Below are positions 5,501 to 5,893 of a stretch of 5,893 bases of DNA, piece after piece; the stretch's first letter is position 1; each line of letters begins with the position of its first letter. The notes beneath the pieces are model-generated. The model did not search any database and was not told the DNA's origin. It saw only the letters and a list, made by a program, of their open reading frames with translations. The position numbers and the translations under genes are program-made. Origin of the DNA: Candidatus Woesearchaeota archaeon (GTDB lineage: Archaea; Nanobdellota; Nanobdellia; Woesearchaeales; UBA10200); contig JACPBN010000064.1 in assembly GCA_016180275.1 (NCBI GenBank), forward strand, positions 1 through 5,893, read 5' to 3'.

Positions 5501-5530
5501 ATTATTAACAATATATTAACAATAATAACC
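5501..5530 (-). promoter_or_regulatory. Putative gdhA promoter with direct repeats
   Basis: ATTAACAATA (plus-strand reading) occurs at 5504-5513 and 5515-5524, an 11-base period of about one helical turn. Two TATA-like tracts are possible on the minus strand: TTAATATA over 5512-5519 and TTATTATT over 5521-5528. The outer one would place the start near 5498 and keep the Shine-Dalgarno site in the leader, so it is preferred. AT-richness makes the choice weak. Confidence 0.35.
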
Positions 5531-5794
5531 TTCTTTCTCTACTAATTTCTCTTACTGAATTAGCTTTTTTCAACCCACTCAAATAAAATATTATGCATTA
5601 GCTGCAAAGAGTTATGCTTGTTGTATTTAAATGTTATGTGATTCTCACTTTAATTCCCGCATTTGACATTAATTAACTAATTCTTGTTATAACCTTAGTC
5701 TGACATCAAGCTTTAATTCTCAAACATATTGCATATTAAGCTTATAGAAACTTACTTGCATCCTGAGGAAAATAAGCTGGTTATAGAAATGATG
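5531..5794. other. Gene-free AT-rich spacer upstream of gdhA
   Basis: I see no open reading frame of useful size, no tRNA-like cloverleaf or TPsiC-type motif, no convincing C/D or H/ACA box pair and no extended repeat here. It separates the gdhA promoter from element copy 3. It may hold upstream regulatory sites or a diverged gene remnant, but nothing in the sequence supports a specific call. Confidence 0.5.
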
Positions 5795-5893
5795 GTATTT
5801 GTTTAGCTAGTGTAATAATCTCTTATAAAGCGGCGGCGACTGCCGACGAACACTCTCATGTATCAGCGAAGAGTTTTTTCTCCTCTACTCCTA
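5795..5893. mobile_element. Left half of a foldback MITE-like element (copy 3, cut by window edge)
   Basis: The copy starts with the same 14-mer GTATTTGTTTAGCT (5795-5808) as copy 2. It continues with GTGTAATAA, the core AAAGCGGCGGCGACTGCC (5827-5844), GACGAACA (5845-5852), and a TCTCCTCTAC block (about 5879-5888) that corresponds to TCCTCCTCTAC in copy 2. Between these blocks it has diverged, so it is an older or separate insertion rather than a recent duplicate of copy 2. The right half lies outside the window. The 8 bases before it, AAATGATG (5787-5794), are the predicted target duplication. It has the same orientation as copies 1 and 2. Confidence 0.8.

Noticed and set aside
5688..5785. 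Inverted 7-mers TATAACC (5688-5694) and GGTTATA (5779-5785)
   Set aside because: They are short and AT-rich, 84 bases apart, with no extension into longer arms. A chance match is expected.
5531..5794. tRNA or C/D-box small RNA in the spacer upstream of gdhA
   Set aside because: Scattered CTGA and ATGATGG strings occur, but not as a spaced box C/D set. No cloverleaf or conserved T-loop motif is visible on either strand.

Overview
The window reads as an AT-rich archaeal chromosome fragment. It carries deoxyhypusine synthase, an enzyme of Archaea and eukaryotes. Two starts sit about 27-30 bases downstream of TATA-like boxes with almost no leader, and one arginine-rich, AT-rich style runs through all genes. 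A small-genome DPANN-type archaeon is a reasonable guess, but no rRNA or marker gene here confirms the lineage.

Layout, left to right. (1) 1-99 is the right half of a repeated, foldback, non-coding element cut by the window edge. (2) 100-188 is a promoter region with two 22-base tandem repeats. (3) 189-1397 (+) encodes a 402-residue acidic soluble protein of unknown function that seems to consist of about four degenerate helix-plus-beta units. (4) 1444-1718 is a complete 275-base copy of the element, with perfect 14-base terminal inverted repeats and an identical 8-base direct repeat on each side. (5) 1726-2748 (-) is deoxyhypusine synthase. (6) 2887-3456 (-) is a two-helix membrane protein with a possible PH-like C-terminal domain. 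(7) 3580-4174 (+) is a VapBC toxin-antitoxin operon with a duplicated operator in its promoter. (8) 4179-5483 (-) is a hexameric-type glutamate dehydrogenase. (9) 5524-5794 holds no gene I can see. (10) 5795-5893 is the left half of a third element copy, cut by the right edge.

The genes do not form one pathway. DHS matures the translation factor aIF5A, GDH links amino-acid nitrogen to 2-oxoglutarate, and VapBC is a self-contained regulatory or toxic module lying between housekeeping genes. The most notable signal is the family of same-orientation foldback elements. They look like miniature inverted-repeat transposable elements mobilised in trans: TIRs, a target-site duplication in the one complete copy, and no ORF. 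They also keep a GC-rich core and a constant 7-base asymmetry between arms, which suggests that the folded DNA or RNA structure itself is under constraint.
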